A stretch of 64,000 bases of DNA from S012-113 sp965368405. GTDB taxonomy: Bacteria > Bacteroidota > Bacteroidia > Cytophagales > Cyclobacteriaceae. The notes beneath the pieces were generated by a model. The model saw only the letters and a list, made by a program, of their open reading frames with translations, ran no database searches and had not been told where the DNA came from. Both the position numbers and the translations under genes were made by a program. Within the stretch, counting starts at the first letter, position 1. The number at the start of each line of letters is the position of its first letter. The stretch covers positions 1-64,000 of the forward strand of contig CBDUMS010000005.1 in assembly GCA_965368405.1 (NCBI GenBank), written 5' to 3'. Positions 18,258 through 26,738 of this stretch are shown one piece after another.

Positions 18258-19337
18258 CTATTCCTCAAGAATTAGCTCCATAGGGACTCTGTAAAACCTG
18301 GGCCGATAGATACCCGCATTCTCAAAGTGATCCTGAAGCTCGAAGCTATTGGTGTTATAAGAAATCAGCAGCTTATCATCTTGCATAAATTGAGGATGAG
18401 CCAGAGCGTTGTAGGTAAATAACTGATCATTCTCATATGGAATTGGAGTTTCAAATAAGAGTTTTTGATTTCTCCAGGGGCCAAACGGAGTGTCTGCCAT
18501 ATATGAGAATACTTTTCTGCTTAATGAGCCTTCTTGCATAATCATAATAAACCTATTCTCATATTCGAACACCGAAAACTGTTCAGAGCCACTAATGTCC
18601 GCCATAGGTAGCGAAGATTTAGCCTCTGAATTCCAATACGATCCATCATAGAATGTCCAGGTACCATTTGAATCGATTCGGGCAACATGAGGTTTTCCTT
18701 CGTGTAAGCCATAGACATAAACAAAATCATCCGTATCGCACACTGCATGGCCATAATGAATACCAAGCGCTTGCGAATATGGGATCGAATCAATTGATAG
18801 TTCTTCTAAATTGGGTAACGAATAGGTAATTAAAGCAGTTTCCTTGAATTGAAAACCCCACATACCTTCTTCTGCTTGAAAAAATTCTGAGGCAAAAACC
18901 TTGAGCTGATCACCATCTACCCAGCCATCGCCAGGCCAATACCAATGCTCAAGTTCACTCACTTCTCCATTCGATCCGGTAACACTTGGTGGAATCATCA
19001 TCGATAAAAAGTCTTCAGGCTCACCTTGGTGCAATGTAATAAGCTCCTCGCCATCATCAAGCACAAAACAATTCCTAATGTACATCGGGCTGGTTTTCTC
19101 TCGCTTAAGATCAGGGGTTACTGTTCCTAAAAATGTGTCGCCAAAAATCCAGATCGTATTTCCATCGGGTAATAGAACTGAATAGGTCCCATCAGCACCG
19201 GTTAGACCATCGCCATAAAGCTCGAATCGACTGTTAAATTCTGTATCTAATTCTGCAACCCTAGGAGGTTCCTGTTTTTTACTGGAACAAGCGAAAAGCC
19301 CCGATGTAACCACTAGTAGTATTAGAATTTTATACAT
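18258..19337 (-). CDS. DUF5005/DUF4185-like propeller lipoprotein (paralogue 3)
   Basis: The 359-residue protein has lipobox GLFAC near residue 17. It shows LTGADGTYSVLLPDG, TIWIFGDTFLG, a HWYWPGDGW motif and a C-terminal TYNALAHP...LLISYNTNSF...YRPRFYRV block, matching the proteins at 2222-3307 and 998-2218. Its ATG overlaps the end of the GntR gene by 8 bases, so the two are translationally coupled, and this copy probably responds first to the regulator. Three related propellers in one mannose locus suggest different linkages or positions on the substrate. The biochemical function is unknown. Confidence 0.83.
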   Translation of the reverse strand: MYKILILLVVTSGLFACSSKKQEPPRVAELDTEFNSRFELYGDGLTGADGTYSVLLPDGNTIWIFGDTFLGTVTPDLKREKTSPMYIRNCFVLDDGEELITLHQGEPEDFLSMMIPPSVTGSNGEVSELEHWYWPGDGWVDGDQLKVFASEFFQAEEGMWGFQFKETALITYSLPNLEELSIDSIPYSQALGIHYGHAVCDTDDFVYVYGLHEGKPHVARIDSNGTWTFYDGSYWNSEAKSSLPMADISGSEQFSVFEYENRFIMIMQEGSLSRKVFSYMADTPFGPWRNQKLLFETPIPYENDQLFTYNALAHPQFMQDDKLLISYNTNSFELQDHFENAGIYRPRFYRVPMELILEE

Positions 19338-20061
19338 CTCTTTCGCTTTCTACGGTATAAACAATACTATTTGCCACGTAATAACCTACATTATACTCAA
19401 TTGGTCGTTTGCCGGGATCATAAACCATCCTTTTCCTAACCAATATTGGGTCTCCAATATTAATATTGAGTCTTTCCGCCATTTGCTTGTCACAAGCCTG
19501 GGCTCGAATTTCCTCCTTCGATAGTTTAGCAATTATCGAGTAGTCCTGTTGCAGGATATTGTAAAGCGGTTTGTTAAAATCTTCATCTCCCGTTAGTCCT
19601 GTCCTCGGATGAAAATAGGATGTAAAATACACAAATGGACCCGTTTCATCACCTCTCAACCTATCCATTTTCAGCACCTGCGTTCCTTCTTCGAGCCCCA
19701 TAAAATTGAGCACCGAAGCATCGGGTACAACCCAGGCATGTGCAATATCGTAATTTACAACCTGCATCCCTTTTGATTCCATTTCCTGCGTAAAGCTTAA
19801 CCAATTAGTTGCTTTGCTATCAACAGGTTTTGCCACAACTGTGCCAACGCCCTTCTTACGGTAAATTAGTCCTTCATACACCAACTTATTGGTTGCTTGA
19901 CGTAAGGTGTTCCTGGATATCCCGAGCTTATTTGCCAGATCAACTTCATTTGGCAGCAGCTTACCCTCCTGATGTTCCGGAAGAGCAATCATATCACGAA
20001 GTAGTTTCTCCGCTTGAAGATATAATGGCACCGGGCTGTTATGATCTATCGATAATTTCAT
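19330..20061 (-). CDS. GntR-family (HutC/UTRA) transcriptional regulator
   Basis: The 243-residue protein has an N-terminal winged helix-turn-helix (PLYLQAEKLLRDMI at residues 12-25; LPNEVDLANKLGISRNTLRQ at 36-55) and a C-terminal UTRA effector domain (TQVLKMDRLRGDETGPFVYFTSYF; IEYNVGYYVANSIVYTVE). Members of the HutC subfamily are usually repressors released by a phosphorylated sugar or similar ligand. It heads the mannose locus, its stop overlaps the next gene, and an inverted repeat resembling the one before the lipoprotein-susCD operon lies in its own promoter, so autoregulation is likely. Mannose 6-phosphate as effector would be logical but is a guess. Confidence 0.93.
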   Translation of the reverse strand: MKLSIDHNSPVPLYLQAEKLLRDMIALPEHQEGKLLPNEVDLANKLGISRNTLRQATNKLVYEGLIYRKKGVGTVVAKPVDSKATNWLSFTQEMESKGMQVVNYDIAHAWVVPDASVLNFMGLEEGTQVLKMDRLRGDETGPFVYFTSYFHPRTGLTGDEDFNKPLYNILQQDYSIIAKLSKEEIRAQACDKQMAERLNINIGDPILVRKRMVYDPGKRPIEYNVGYYVANSIVYTVESERDV

Positions 20062-20084
20062 TTACTTTACAGTATCATTGCTCA

Positions 20085-20115
20085 AATGTATGAACATATT
20101 ACAAATATATACATT
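20085..20115. promoter_or_regulatory. Candidate operator/promoter of the GntR gene
   Basis: GTATG-AA-CATAT (20088-20099) matches the 18177-18188 motif in 10 of 12 positions. It lies 2 bp downstream of TATATTTG on the minus strand (plus 20102-20109), a perfect TAnnTTTG box. The wider region is itself symmetrical: AATGTAT at 20085-20091 and ATACATT at 20109-20115. The divergent gene starts at 20177, so the region may serve both directions. Confidence 0.45.
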
Positions 20116-20176
20116 CATAGTTAAGAATATACATATCCTCATTCAGCAGAGTAAAAATTGCCCTAATAGATTAAAT

Positions 20177-21208
20177 ATGCATAAAATGACGAATTCAATT
20201 TGCTACACGCTGATCATTTTTACAATGATTTCCTGTGGCACCTCTACTGAACAATCTCAACTTAACGATAACATTCTGAAATCACTTGGGCATAAGTACA
20301 AGCTGGAATTTGGTGAGCTTACAACTTTGTATGAAGAACAGCTGAAGGAAGATTCAATTAATGTTAGCGCCTATGTTGGACTTGCAGAATCGAAGGTACT
20401 GCTCTATGTCTTCGGCTATATTCCAAGAGAAGAGTGTATGCCACGAGCGTGGCAAACATATGAGGTCGCCAATGCCCTTGACTCATTGAATTCTGACGTA
20501 CGAAAACTGGCCGGGATCCTCCATTATTTAGATTGGAATTGGATACCTGCTGAACGGGAATTTAAAACAGCTATTAAGTTAAATTCTTCCAATTTAAATG
20601 CCCGCCACTGGTATTCCTTATGGTTGATGTCTATGAATAAAGTTGAAGAATCGATGGCTCAGTCCGATACGATAATGTCGATGGATACAGACCATAATTA
20701 TAGAATAGGAAGAGCATCTATCTATTATTTCCGCCACATGTATGAAGAAATGAAAACGCTAATGCTAGATGAAATTGAAGATGATCCTTCTGTTCCGTGG
20801 GCCTACGATTGGTTAGGGATGGCTTATAATGGCCTGGAGGAACATGATCAGGCATTAGAGACTTATTTTAAGGCATTTGAGCTTTCTGATGGAACGGTTG
20901 AAGTAGGTGCAGGACTTGGCCATGCGCTTGGAGAAGCCGGAGAGGTTGATTTAGCTAAAAAAATGGCAGACTATTATGCGGAAGCATCGAAGAATAATTA
21001 TTTACCCTATTGTCAAAGGTCATTTATTCATATCAGCATTGGCGAGCACGATCAAGCACTTGAATTACTAGAGCAGGCTTATGAAAACAAATCGTGGTTT
21101 CTGATATTTATGCAGATTGAACACTGGTATGATCCTATAAGAGATGATGATCGATTTCAGTTGATCCTTAACAAAATGCAATACCCGGAAAACGACCTTA
21201 TCCTTTAA
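20177..21208 (+). CDS. TPR-repeat lipoprotein
   Basis: The reading frame is open from 20078, but the ATG at 20177 starts a proper lipoprotein signal (MHKMTNSICYTLIIFTMISC), so I use it, giving 343 residues; ATG 20186 would do as well. The mature part consists of tetratricopeptide-like helix pairs, e.g. NVSAYVGLAESKVLLYVFG, NLNARHWYSLWLM and EEHDQALETYFKAFELSDG, probably eight or nine in total, with the last repeats DQALELLEQAYENKSWF. These proteins usually mediate protein contacts. It is divergent from the GntR gene and could share its control region. No enzymatic motif is visible and the partner is unknown. Confidence 0.85.
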   Translation: MHKMTNSICYTLIIFTMISCGTSTEQSQLNDNILKSLGHKYKLEFGELTTLYEEQLKEDSINVSAYVGLAESKVLLYVFGYIPREECMPRAWQTYEVANALDSLNSDVRKLAGILHYLDWNWIPAEREFKTAIKLNSSNLNARHWYSLWLMSMNKVEESMAQSDTIMSMDTDHNYRIGRASIYYFRHMYEEMKTLMLDEIEDDPSVPWAYDWLGMAYNGLEEHDQALETYFKAFELSDGTVEVGAGLGHALGEAGEVDLAKKMADYYAEASKNNYLPYCQRSFIHISIGEHDQALELLEQAYENKSWFLIFMQIEHWYDPIRDDDRFQLILNKMQYPENDLIL

Positions 21209-21784
21209 GCGCCACTAAAAAACACCCTTCTGGTGAAGGCAATGTGGTCTGTTTTGCTATTAAAAAAGTGTATCAACCTATCAACAACACCCAACTTAAA
21301 CCTTTTCGGGTTTTTCCATCAAAAAGCGCTAGTCATTCTTTACCAGTATAGAATTACTGTAGATCTGCCAGCGTCGATTATGACCTAATCCTTCTTACAG
21401 TTTTTACACCGCTTTTTCTTCTTTAGTTTTTCTAAGATTTGCCGCTGAAGCTTATTATTTTCCTTTAAAAGTTCATTATTGGTGGTCATCACAGCATGCA
21501 GCTGATCAACTAATTGTTCAAGATTATCGGTTTTGCTCATTGCAATAATTTATTGGCTAGATCACACATCACTCCTCAAGCCATTAATAAGTTTTGCATC
21601 CAAAGTAGGTCATATCTGGTTCTTGACAAAATAGTTTGAAGACGTTAAACATTTATACTTTTCCTATTCTTTAGTATCTTCAGCTTGTTTGCAAAAACAC
21701 TAGCATCATTTATAGATATATTAGTTCTAACATTCGTAAACTATTGCCATTAAAATCTATTTTGCATATCCCAATTGTATTCTC
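21209..21784. other. Largely non-coding 576-bp interval
   Basis: It holds the mini-gene at 21385-21540 and little else. A short stem CCTTC-TGGT-GAAGG (21226-21239), 18 bp after the TPR gene, and AAACC/GGTTT just before a T-run (21298-21313) may be weak termination signals. The remainder is AT-rich without recognisable promoter, repeat or mobile-element ends. Confidence 0.5.
21385..21540 (-). CDS. Small coiled-coil protein with C-terminal CxxC
   Basis: An ATG-initiated frame of 51 codons encodes a protein with heptad-like Leu/Val/Asn spacing (DNLEQLVDQLHAV, then NNELLKENNKLQRQILEKL) ending in a Lys-rich tail with RCKNCKKD, a possible half zinc finger or metal/redox pair. Such a regular coiled-coil pattern with a basic CxxC end is unlikely by chance. 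There is no signal peptide, so it is cytoplasmic, perhaps dimeric and nucleic-acid binding. I do not recognise the family. It stands alone between the TPR gene and the SdrD_B-like gene. Confidence 0.55.
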   Translation of the reverse strand: MSKTDNLEQLVDQLHAVMTTNNELLKENNKLQRQILEKLKKKKRCKNCKKD

Positions 21785-23887
21785 ATGACAACTACTTTTA
21801 CCCCAAACAGGTCTCAATTCCTATTATTAATCATCCTGTTATTTTTATTTTTTTTACCCTCCATCCCATTAAATGGCAAAAGTTCGTATGAAAGAGCACA
21901 ACCTAGTGCTTTTAGTTCACTGGGAGGTATGATTTGGCTGGATGCTAACTTTAATAACCAACGAGAATCAGAAGAAAAAGGCATTAAAGGCGTGAAACTA
22001 GTATTATGGAAAAATGTTGAAAATGGTAGAACAGAATATACCTCTCCTCAAGCGACTACCGAAACTGACGATAATGGCAACTATTTATTTGATATAAAGG
22101 AACCTGGAATCTATCAGGTGGCTGTCTGGGAAGATGAGAATTTTCAAGAGGGAAAACCTCTTTACAAAATGATCAACGCTAAAGGCTCCGGGGATCCTAA
22201 TATTTTCGATGTCATTGATGATAATGGCATGCCAGGCGCTAGTGGTTTCGGCGGTATTCTAGGATCAATAATTAGTGCACCTATCTATATTTCTGGAAAA
22301 ACACTGCAAAAGGGTGTATACAGCTACGGGCCTAATACATTTTTTGCCTCGGAAAACGGAGTCGATTGGACTGAAAAATCCAATGATGGAGTATTCAATT
22401 TCACTTGCTATCAAACCGATGAAGAGTTTGTCTATCTAAAAGCTCACCTATTATTACGATTACCCCGAAACGGAGGTCAGTGTTATATCCGGTATAAAGA
22501 GAATGAAGAGTGGATGGCTTTTTATATGACCGAAAAGCAAGTATCTGACAGCCCCTATGATGAGCCAATGAGCAATGGTACAGTTGATTTTGGCTTTCAA
22601 CCAAAAATAGATGGTGATGCGAGCATTCCAAAAGGAATATTATCTAGTTATTCAAGCTTCAAAGTTCAGATAAAAGGAAGTCCACGAACCATGTCAGAAA
22701 TCTTAAGTCATCATAATCCCAAATCGGCCTATGGTCAGATCCCTCCTATTGACTTTCGAATAAACTCAGACAATACCATTGATGTGCTTTGGGTTGAATC
22801 CAATGGCATCAAACATTTATCAAGGATTTCACTCGAGGATGGCAAGCTTGTTGAAGAAATTCCTATTCCGAAGCGAGTAGGAACAGGCAGGTTTTTAGGG
22901 TTTGAAAAGCTCGCCGAGAACCGATTTATTATCGGTTATGCTACTAAGAACACATTAGATCAGGAAGATACAGAAGCCTGGTACACAGCTTTCGACAAAA
23001 CCGGAAAGGAGTTTTTCTCTACCAGAATATGGGGGGATATCGATAAAGCCAAAGTATACTCAAAGGGTGATCCTGGCGCGGCCTCATCGGCACTGATCAG
23101 GTATAATGCTGTTAACAACAAAATTCTCCTGTACCTCGGTCATGATATGAGATGGGACGATAATGTTAGGCACCAGGGTGGCTGGGTTGGTTTTCTGGAT
23201 GGCAAAACCGGTAAGATTTTGATGAATGTAAATGACCCCATAGGTAACCAATGGTACTTTTCTCACAATTTTGATCAAAGGGCAATGGTGTCGTCTGAGA
23301 ATAAATACTATACCCTCGCTCATGGCGATGCATATCCGAGAGCTCTAGGGGTTCAACGCTGGTCAGATACCGAAGGTCTGGAAGCTGAGCTGAATTATTT
23401 TGATATTAAGGGGCAAGAAGGAGACAATGTGACCAAAACACATACTGGAGACTTGGTAGAGTTAGCAGATGGCAATGTGGCCATAGTATATTCTACCGAG
23501 ATTAAAAGAAAACAGCGAGATCTTAGATTGGCCATAATAACTGGCATGAATGAAGCTGATCCTTCCTTAATTCGCGAGACTTGGGTGACCGAATACGATA
23601 GTGAATTTGTGGGCTGGGGCTCTAGAATAATTCAGTATGGTAAAAACCTGCTGGTTGGTTGGAATACCTTTCAGAATAATGAACCCAAAGGAACCTCCTT
23701 TGCTCTACTAAACCCAGATGGAAAGTTGATCGCGCCAATTGAACAACTTGATGATATGGTTTTATCACCCTCACAATCATTCCAAATTACTAAGGATGGT
23801 AAAAACATTGTATTTGTATCTCCTGGCGGAAATAGCCTAACTATTCACTTGATTGCAATTCAGAATGGGTTAAGCGAGTTAAAATAA
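21785..23887 (+). CDS. Secreted SdrD_B-domain protein with propeller-like C-terminus
   Basis: The 700-residue protein has a strongly hydrophobic N-terminus (QFLLLIILLFLFFLP, residues 11-25) serving as signal peptide. Residues about 40-125 form an SdrD_B/prealbumin-like domain: GGMIWLDANFNNQRESEEKG, GVKLVLW, DDNGNYLFDIKEPGIYQV. The C-terminal 400 residues have repeated short strands and aromatic-Asp/Gly motifs (VGWGSRIIQYGKNLLVGWN, DLVELADGNVAIVYS) that suggest a beta-propeller. There is no T9SS C-terminal domain. The gene is a single plus-strand unit facing galT across a terminator, with unknown function; adhesion or glycan binding is plausible. Confidence 0.8.
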   Translation: MTTTFTPNRSQFLLLIILLFLFFLPSIPLNGKSSYERAQPSAFSSLGGMIWLDANFNNQRESEEKGIKGVKLVLWKNVENGRTEYTSPQATTETDDNGNYLFDIKEPGIYQVAVWEDENFQEGKPLYKMINAKGSGDPNIFDVIDDNGMPGASGFGGILGSIISAPIYISGKTLQKGVYSYGPNTFFASENGVDWTEKSNDGVFNFTCYQTDEEFVYLKAHLLLRLPRNGGQCYIRYKENEEWMAFYMTEKQVSDSPYDEPMSNGTVDFGFQPKIDGDASIPKGILSSYSSFKVQIKGSPRTMSEILSHHNPKSAYGQIPPIDFRINSDNTIDVLWVESNGIKHLSRISLEDGKLVEEIPIPKRVGTGRFLGFEKLAENRFIIGYATKNTLDQEDTEAWYTAFDKTGKEFFSTRIWGDIDKAKVYSKGDPGAASSALIRYNAVNNKILLYLGHDMRWDDNVRHQGGWVGFLDGKTGKILMNVNDPIGNQWYFSHNFDQRAMVSSENKYYTLAHGDAYPRALGVQRWSDTEGLEAELNYFDIKGQEGDNVTKTHTGDLVELADGNVAIVYSTEIKRKQRDLRLAIITGMNEADPSLIRETWVTEYDSEFVGWGSRIIQYGKNLLVGWNTFQNNEPKGTSFALLNPDGKLIAPIEQLDDMVLSPSQSFQITKDGKNIVFVSPGGNSLTIHLIAIQNGLSELK

Positions 23888-23925
23888 ACTAATGAGTGAT
23901 TTTTCATGATAACCTATTGCACAAA

Positions 23926-23952
23926 AAAATGGACACCCCTTAAGGAGTGCCC
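23926..23952 (-). terminator. Rho-independent terminator of the galKT operon
   Basis: On the minus strand, GGGCACTCC-TTAA-GGGGTGTCC forms a 9-bp stem with two G-U pairs and a 4-nt loop, followed by ATTTTTTTG. It starts 23 bp after the galT stop codon, the expected place for the end of this operon. Confidence 0.85.
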
Positions 23953-23974
23953 AAATCAACTAACCAAGTAAAAT

Positions 23975-24958
23975 CTAAACATTATGATTACTAAAATCTT
24001 CGTGATTGTTAATCTTCTTTTTGTAATGGACAGAGGATAATTCACGTAACGTACTTGCTGCTTGTTCAGCTGTAATATCCCGCTGAGGGCCACCAAACAT
24101 TTCATAACCTACCATGAATTTCTTAACCGAAGCTGACCGTAGCAATGGCGGATAAAATGAATAGTGAAAATGCCAACCGGGATACTGTTGACCATCTGTT
24201 GGTCGCTGTTGCATACCTGCCGAATACGGGAAAGAAGTGTTAAAAAGATTGTCGTAGCGAACTGTAATCTCCTTTATAATCTTAGCGAATGATACTTCCT
24301 CCTGTTTCTTCATCTCAGAAATTGCAGAGAAATGTCTGTTAGGAATAATCATGGTCTCATAAGGCCATGTTGCCCAGACAGGAACCAAGCATATAAAATG
24401 CTCATTCTTGCAAACGACTCTCGAGCCGTCCTCTAATTCTTGGGATATATAATCTTCAAGTAAACTTCTCGCGTGCTTTTGATAATATAACTCTTGGGTT
24501 ATTGTCCGTTTTTCAATCTCATTAGGAATTGAAGGATTTGCAGCAAGAGTCTGAAATTCTTTCTTCCACATTTTGACCACGGAGACTAAACTTTGCTCAT
24601 CCATTTCCGGTATTGTCAATGCGTGATCAGACGAAAAACAAAACACTTTACAGATTCCACGTTCTCCCTTAACTCGGAATAGTCCATCTGAAACCTCATC
24701 CGTAGATCCTTCGTCTAATAATGCAGCAAAATCATTATTGAACACATACGTAGAGTCGTAACTCGGATTCATATTTCTCCCTGATCTTTCATTACCAGGG
24801 CATAGATAACATTTAGGGTCATAGGAAGGAGGCTGATCTAAAAGCACATCCTCGACCTTGCCATGCCAGGGACGTTTAGTTCTATGTGGAGAAACCAATA
24901 TCCATTCTCCACTTAATTGATTATATCTCTTATGAGGCCTATCGCCTATTTTTATCAT
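23975..24958 (-). CDS. galT: GalT-like protein lacking the catalytic HPH segment
   Basis: The 327-residue protein aligns along its whole length with galactose-1-phosphate uridylyltransferase, which exchanges UMP between UDP-glucose and galactose 1-phosphate in the Leloir pathway. Conserved parts include RYNQLSGEWILVSPHR, Cys50 and Cys53 (CYLCPGN), His112 (SSDHALT), VPVWATWPYE and KKFMVGYEM. But residues 138-139 join sequences that in E. coli GalT are separated by about 28 residues, among them the Zn-ligand His, the UMP-accepting His and the Gln of HPHGQ. Two other conserved sites are altered: GMQQRP where a His is usual (GWHGAP in E. coli), and HFHYSFYPP in place of LHAHFYPP. The frame is intact. 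It should not perform the usual transfer; it could be decaying, repurposed or an assembly deletion. It follows galK by 2 bp. Confidence 0.85.
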   Translation of the reverse strand: MIKIGDRPHKRYNQLSGEWILVSPHRTKRPWHGKVEDVLLDQPPSYDPKCYLCPGNERSGRNMNPSYDSTYVFNNDFAALLDEGSTDEVSDGLFRVKGERGICKVFCFSSDHALTIPEMDEQSLVSVVKMWKKEFQTLAANPSIPNEIEKRTITQELYYQKHARSLLEDYISQELEDGSRVVCKNEHFICLVPVWATWPYETMIIPNRHFSAISEMKKQEEVSFAKIIKEITVRYDNLFNTSFPYSAGMQQRPTDGQQYPGWHFHYSFYPPLLRSASVKKFMVGYEMFGGPQRDITAEQAASTLRELSSVHYKKKINNHEDFSNHNV

Positions 24959-24960
24959 AA

Positions 24961-26130
24961 TTAAATTAATGAAACACCGTCTACTATTTCTATCGATATC
25001 GGTGAGATTTCCTTCTTAAAACTATCAAAATAAATCTCATTCAGTTCATTAATTAAGTCTTGCTCCTTTCCCTTAACCAGAAGATTCAAGGTACAGCCTC
25101 CAAAGCCACCACCCATCATTCTTGAACCTAGAACATAATCTTTAGAATTGGCAAAATCTGTCATAAAATCAATTTCTGGACAGGTAATCTCATATTCCTC
25201 CTTCATTCCAAGCTGCGCTCGCTTAAGAATCTCACCAGCTTCCAACATATCCTGCGATTTTAGAGATTTTGAAAATCTAATCACCCTCTGATTCTCTTCA
25301 ATAATATACTTGCATCGTCTAAATACAACTTCATTCATCTTCTCTTTTACAAAGATCAACTGTTCCATTGTTGCATCACGTAATGCGTTTATGTTAGGGT
25401 AGGCCAACTTAAGGACTTCAACCCCTTCTTCGCACTGCTCTCTCCTTACATTATAAGCAGAAGTTGCTAAATCGTGGGCTACATTCGAGTTGATTAATAC
25501 TAAAGAATGATTCTCTAAATTAACAGGAAAATGTTCATAGCTCAAATCTCTGCAGTCTAGCTTAAAGGCTTGGCTTCTTGACCCCATCATACTCGCAAAC
25601 TGATCCATTATTCCGCACTTTACTCCGGCGTATTTGTGTTCCGCTAACTGAGATATCTTCACCATTTCCAGCTTCGCTATATTTAGCTGAAACAATTCAT
25701 TAATACCATAGCAGGTTCCACATTCTAATGCTGCAGAGGACGACATCCCAGACCCTTGAGGAATATTACCGGAAAAGACTAAATTAAATCCATTTATTTC
25801 ACGGTTAGAATCGACAATTCCTGCCACTACCCCTAATATATAATTCTGCCAACTATTAGGCTCTACAGGTCTAAGTTCATCCAAAGAGAAATCATATCTA
25901 TCATTAAGGTCGATAGAGACAATTGAGCATTTAGTTGGGTGACCAGATTTTCCAAAGGCAAAGACAATTTCTTTTCCTATTGCCGCAGGTAATACAAATC
26001 CATCATTATAATCTGTATGTTCACCGATAAGGTTTATTCGACCTGGTGCTCTTACCATTAATGGAGTTGTAGAAAAAGTATTTGTAAAATACTGATGGAC
26101 GACAGCCGACAAGTTTTTCAATTTGGTCAA
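24961..26130 (-). CDS. galK: Galactokinase
   Basis: The 389-residue GHMP kinase has all galactokinase signatures: GRINLIGEHTDYNDGFVLP (residues 30-48), PQGSGMSSSAALE as phosphate loop, CGIMDQ with the catalytic Asp, and MMGGGFGGCTLNL near the C-terminus. It phosphorylates galactose at C1 with ATP. Unlike its partner GalT it appears fully intact. It is the first gene of the galKT pair, with the 608-bp spacer upstream as promoter region. Its presence fits the galactan-degrading genes that follow on the right. Confidence 0.96.
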   Translation of the reverse strand: MTKLKNLSAVVHQYFTNTFSTTPLMVRAPGRINLIGEHTDYNDGFVLPAAIGKEIVFAFGKSGHPTKCSIVSIDLNDRYDFSLDELRPVEPNSWQNYILGVVAGIVDSNREINGFNLVFSGNIPQGSGMSSSAALECGTCYGINELFQLNIAKLEMVKISQLAEHKYAGVKCGIMDQFASMMGSRSQAFKLDCRDLSYEHFPVNLENHSLVLINSNVAHDLATSAYNVRREQCEEGVEVLKLAYPNINALRDATMEQLIFVKEKMNEVVFRRCKYIIEENQRVIRFSKSLKSQDMLEAGEILKRAQLGMKEEYEITCPEIDFMTDFANSKDYVLGSRMMGGGFGGCTLNLLVKGKEQDLINELNEIYFDSFKKEISPISIEIVDGVSLI

Positions 26131-26738
26131 TTAATTTGATTTAAATCCTTAAACTTAAGAGCCAATACTCAACCGAACAAATTAAAATAAGAAAACCCAT
26201 GTTCAATAAAAATTTGATTTATAGTCCATATAATAGGTAGCGCAGTCCATATAAATTGACTTCTTCATAATGAATTAGCGGCAGTTAGAACTAACGCCTG
26301 ACTAAATTCGATTAATTCAGCATGATCTTTTCAAAATTATTTACACCGCGAATTAAAATAACAAAAACAGTAAGTCACTTTGCTTTTTTCTGTCCGCAAA
26401 ACCAATCATAGCTTAGTATTCTTTTTTTATTAATCAAATGAATAGTTGGAAATTGATTAATGAAAAGGTTAACTCTTCTTACCATTGAATTGAGCCCCAT
26501 TTACAAAGATGAATATGGAATATAATACTTTCTATAGATGCATTTTGCGTTAAGAAAGCAGAAGTGCATTCAGTTTCTATAGGATGTAATAAGCTGCACC
26601 GATATTTTTTTGCTTTAGGTTTTAATTGCTGCCCTGTTCTTTTTGATGATTTATATTAGATTGAATAATCCTTATTTTTTCATCCATATAATTTGTACCA
26701 AAATCCATCTCAAATTCTAAAAAAAACCTAAACTTAGG
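26131..26738. promoter_or_regulatory. Divergent 608-bp regulatory interval between galK and the esterase gene
   Basis: No gene is seen. For galK, the minus strand carries TTG (26204-26206) and TTAATTTG (26178-26185) with an 18-bp spacer, close to the Bacteroidota promoter consensus (one mismatch). A palindrome GTTAG-AA-CTAAC (26284-26295), flanked by GGC/GCC, is a candidate operator. TTTCTATAG occurs twice in direct orientation (26529-26537 and 26574-26582), 45 bp apart, on the side of the esterase gene. The regulator is unknown. Confidence 0.4.

Noticed and set aside
20078..20176. Earlier start of the TPR lipoprotein
   Set aside because: The extension lies in the putative operator region and would bury the lipobox about 50 residues inside the chain.
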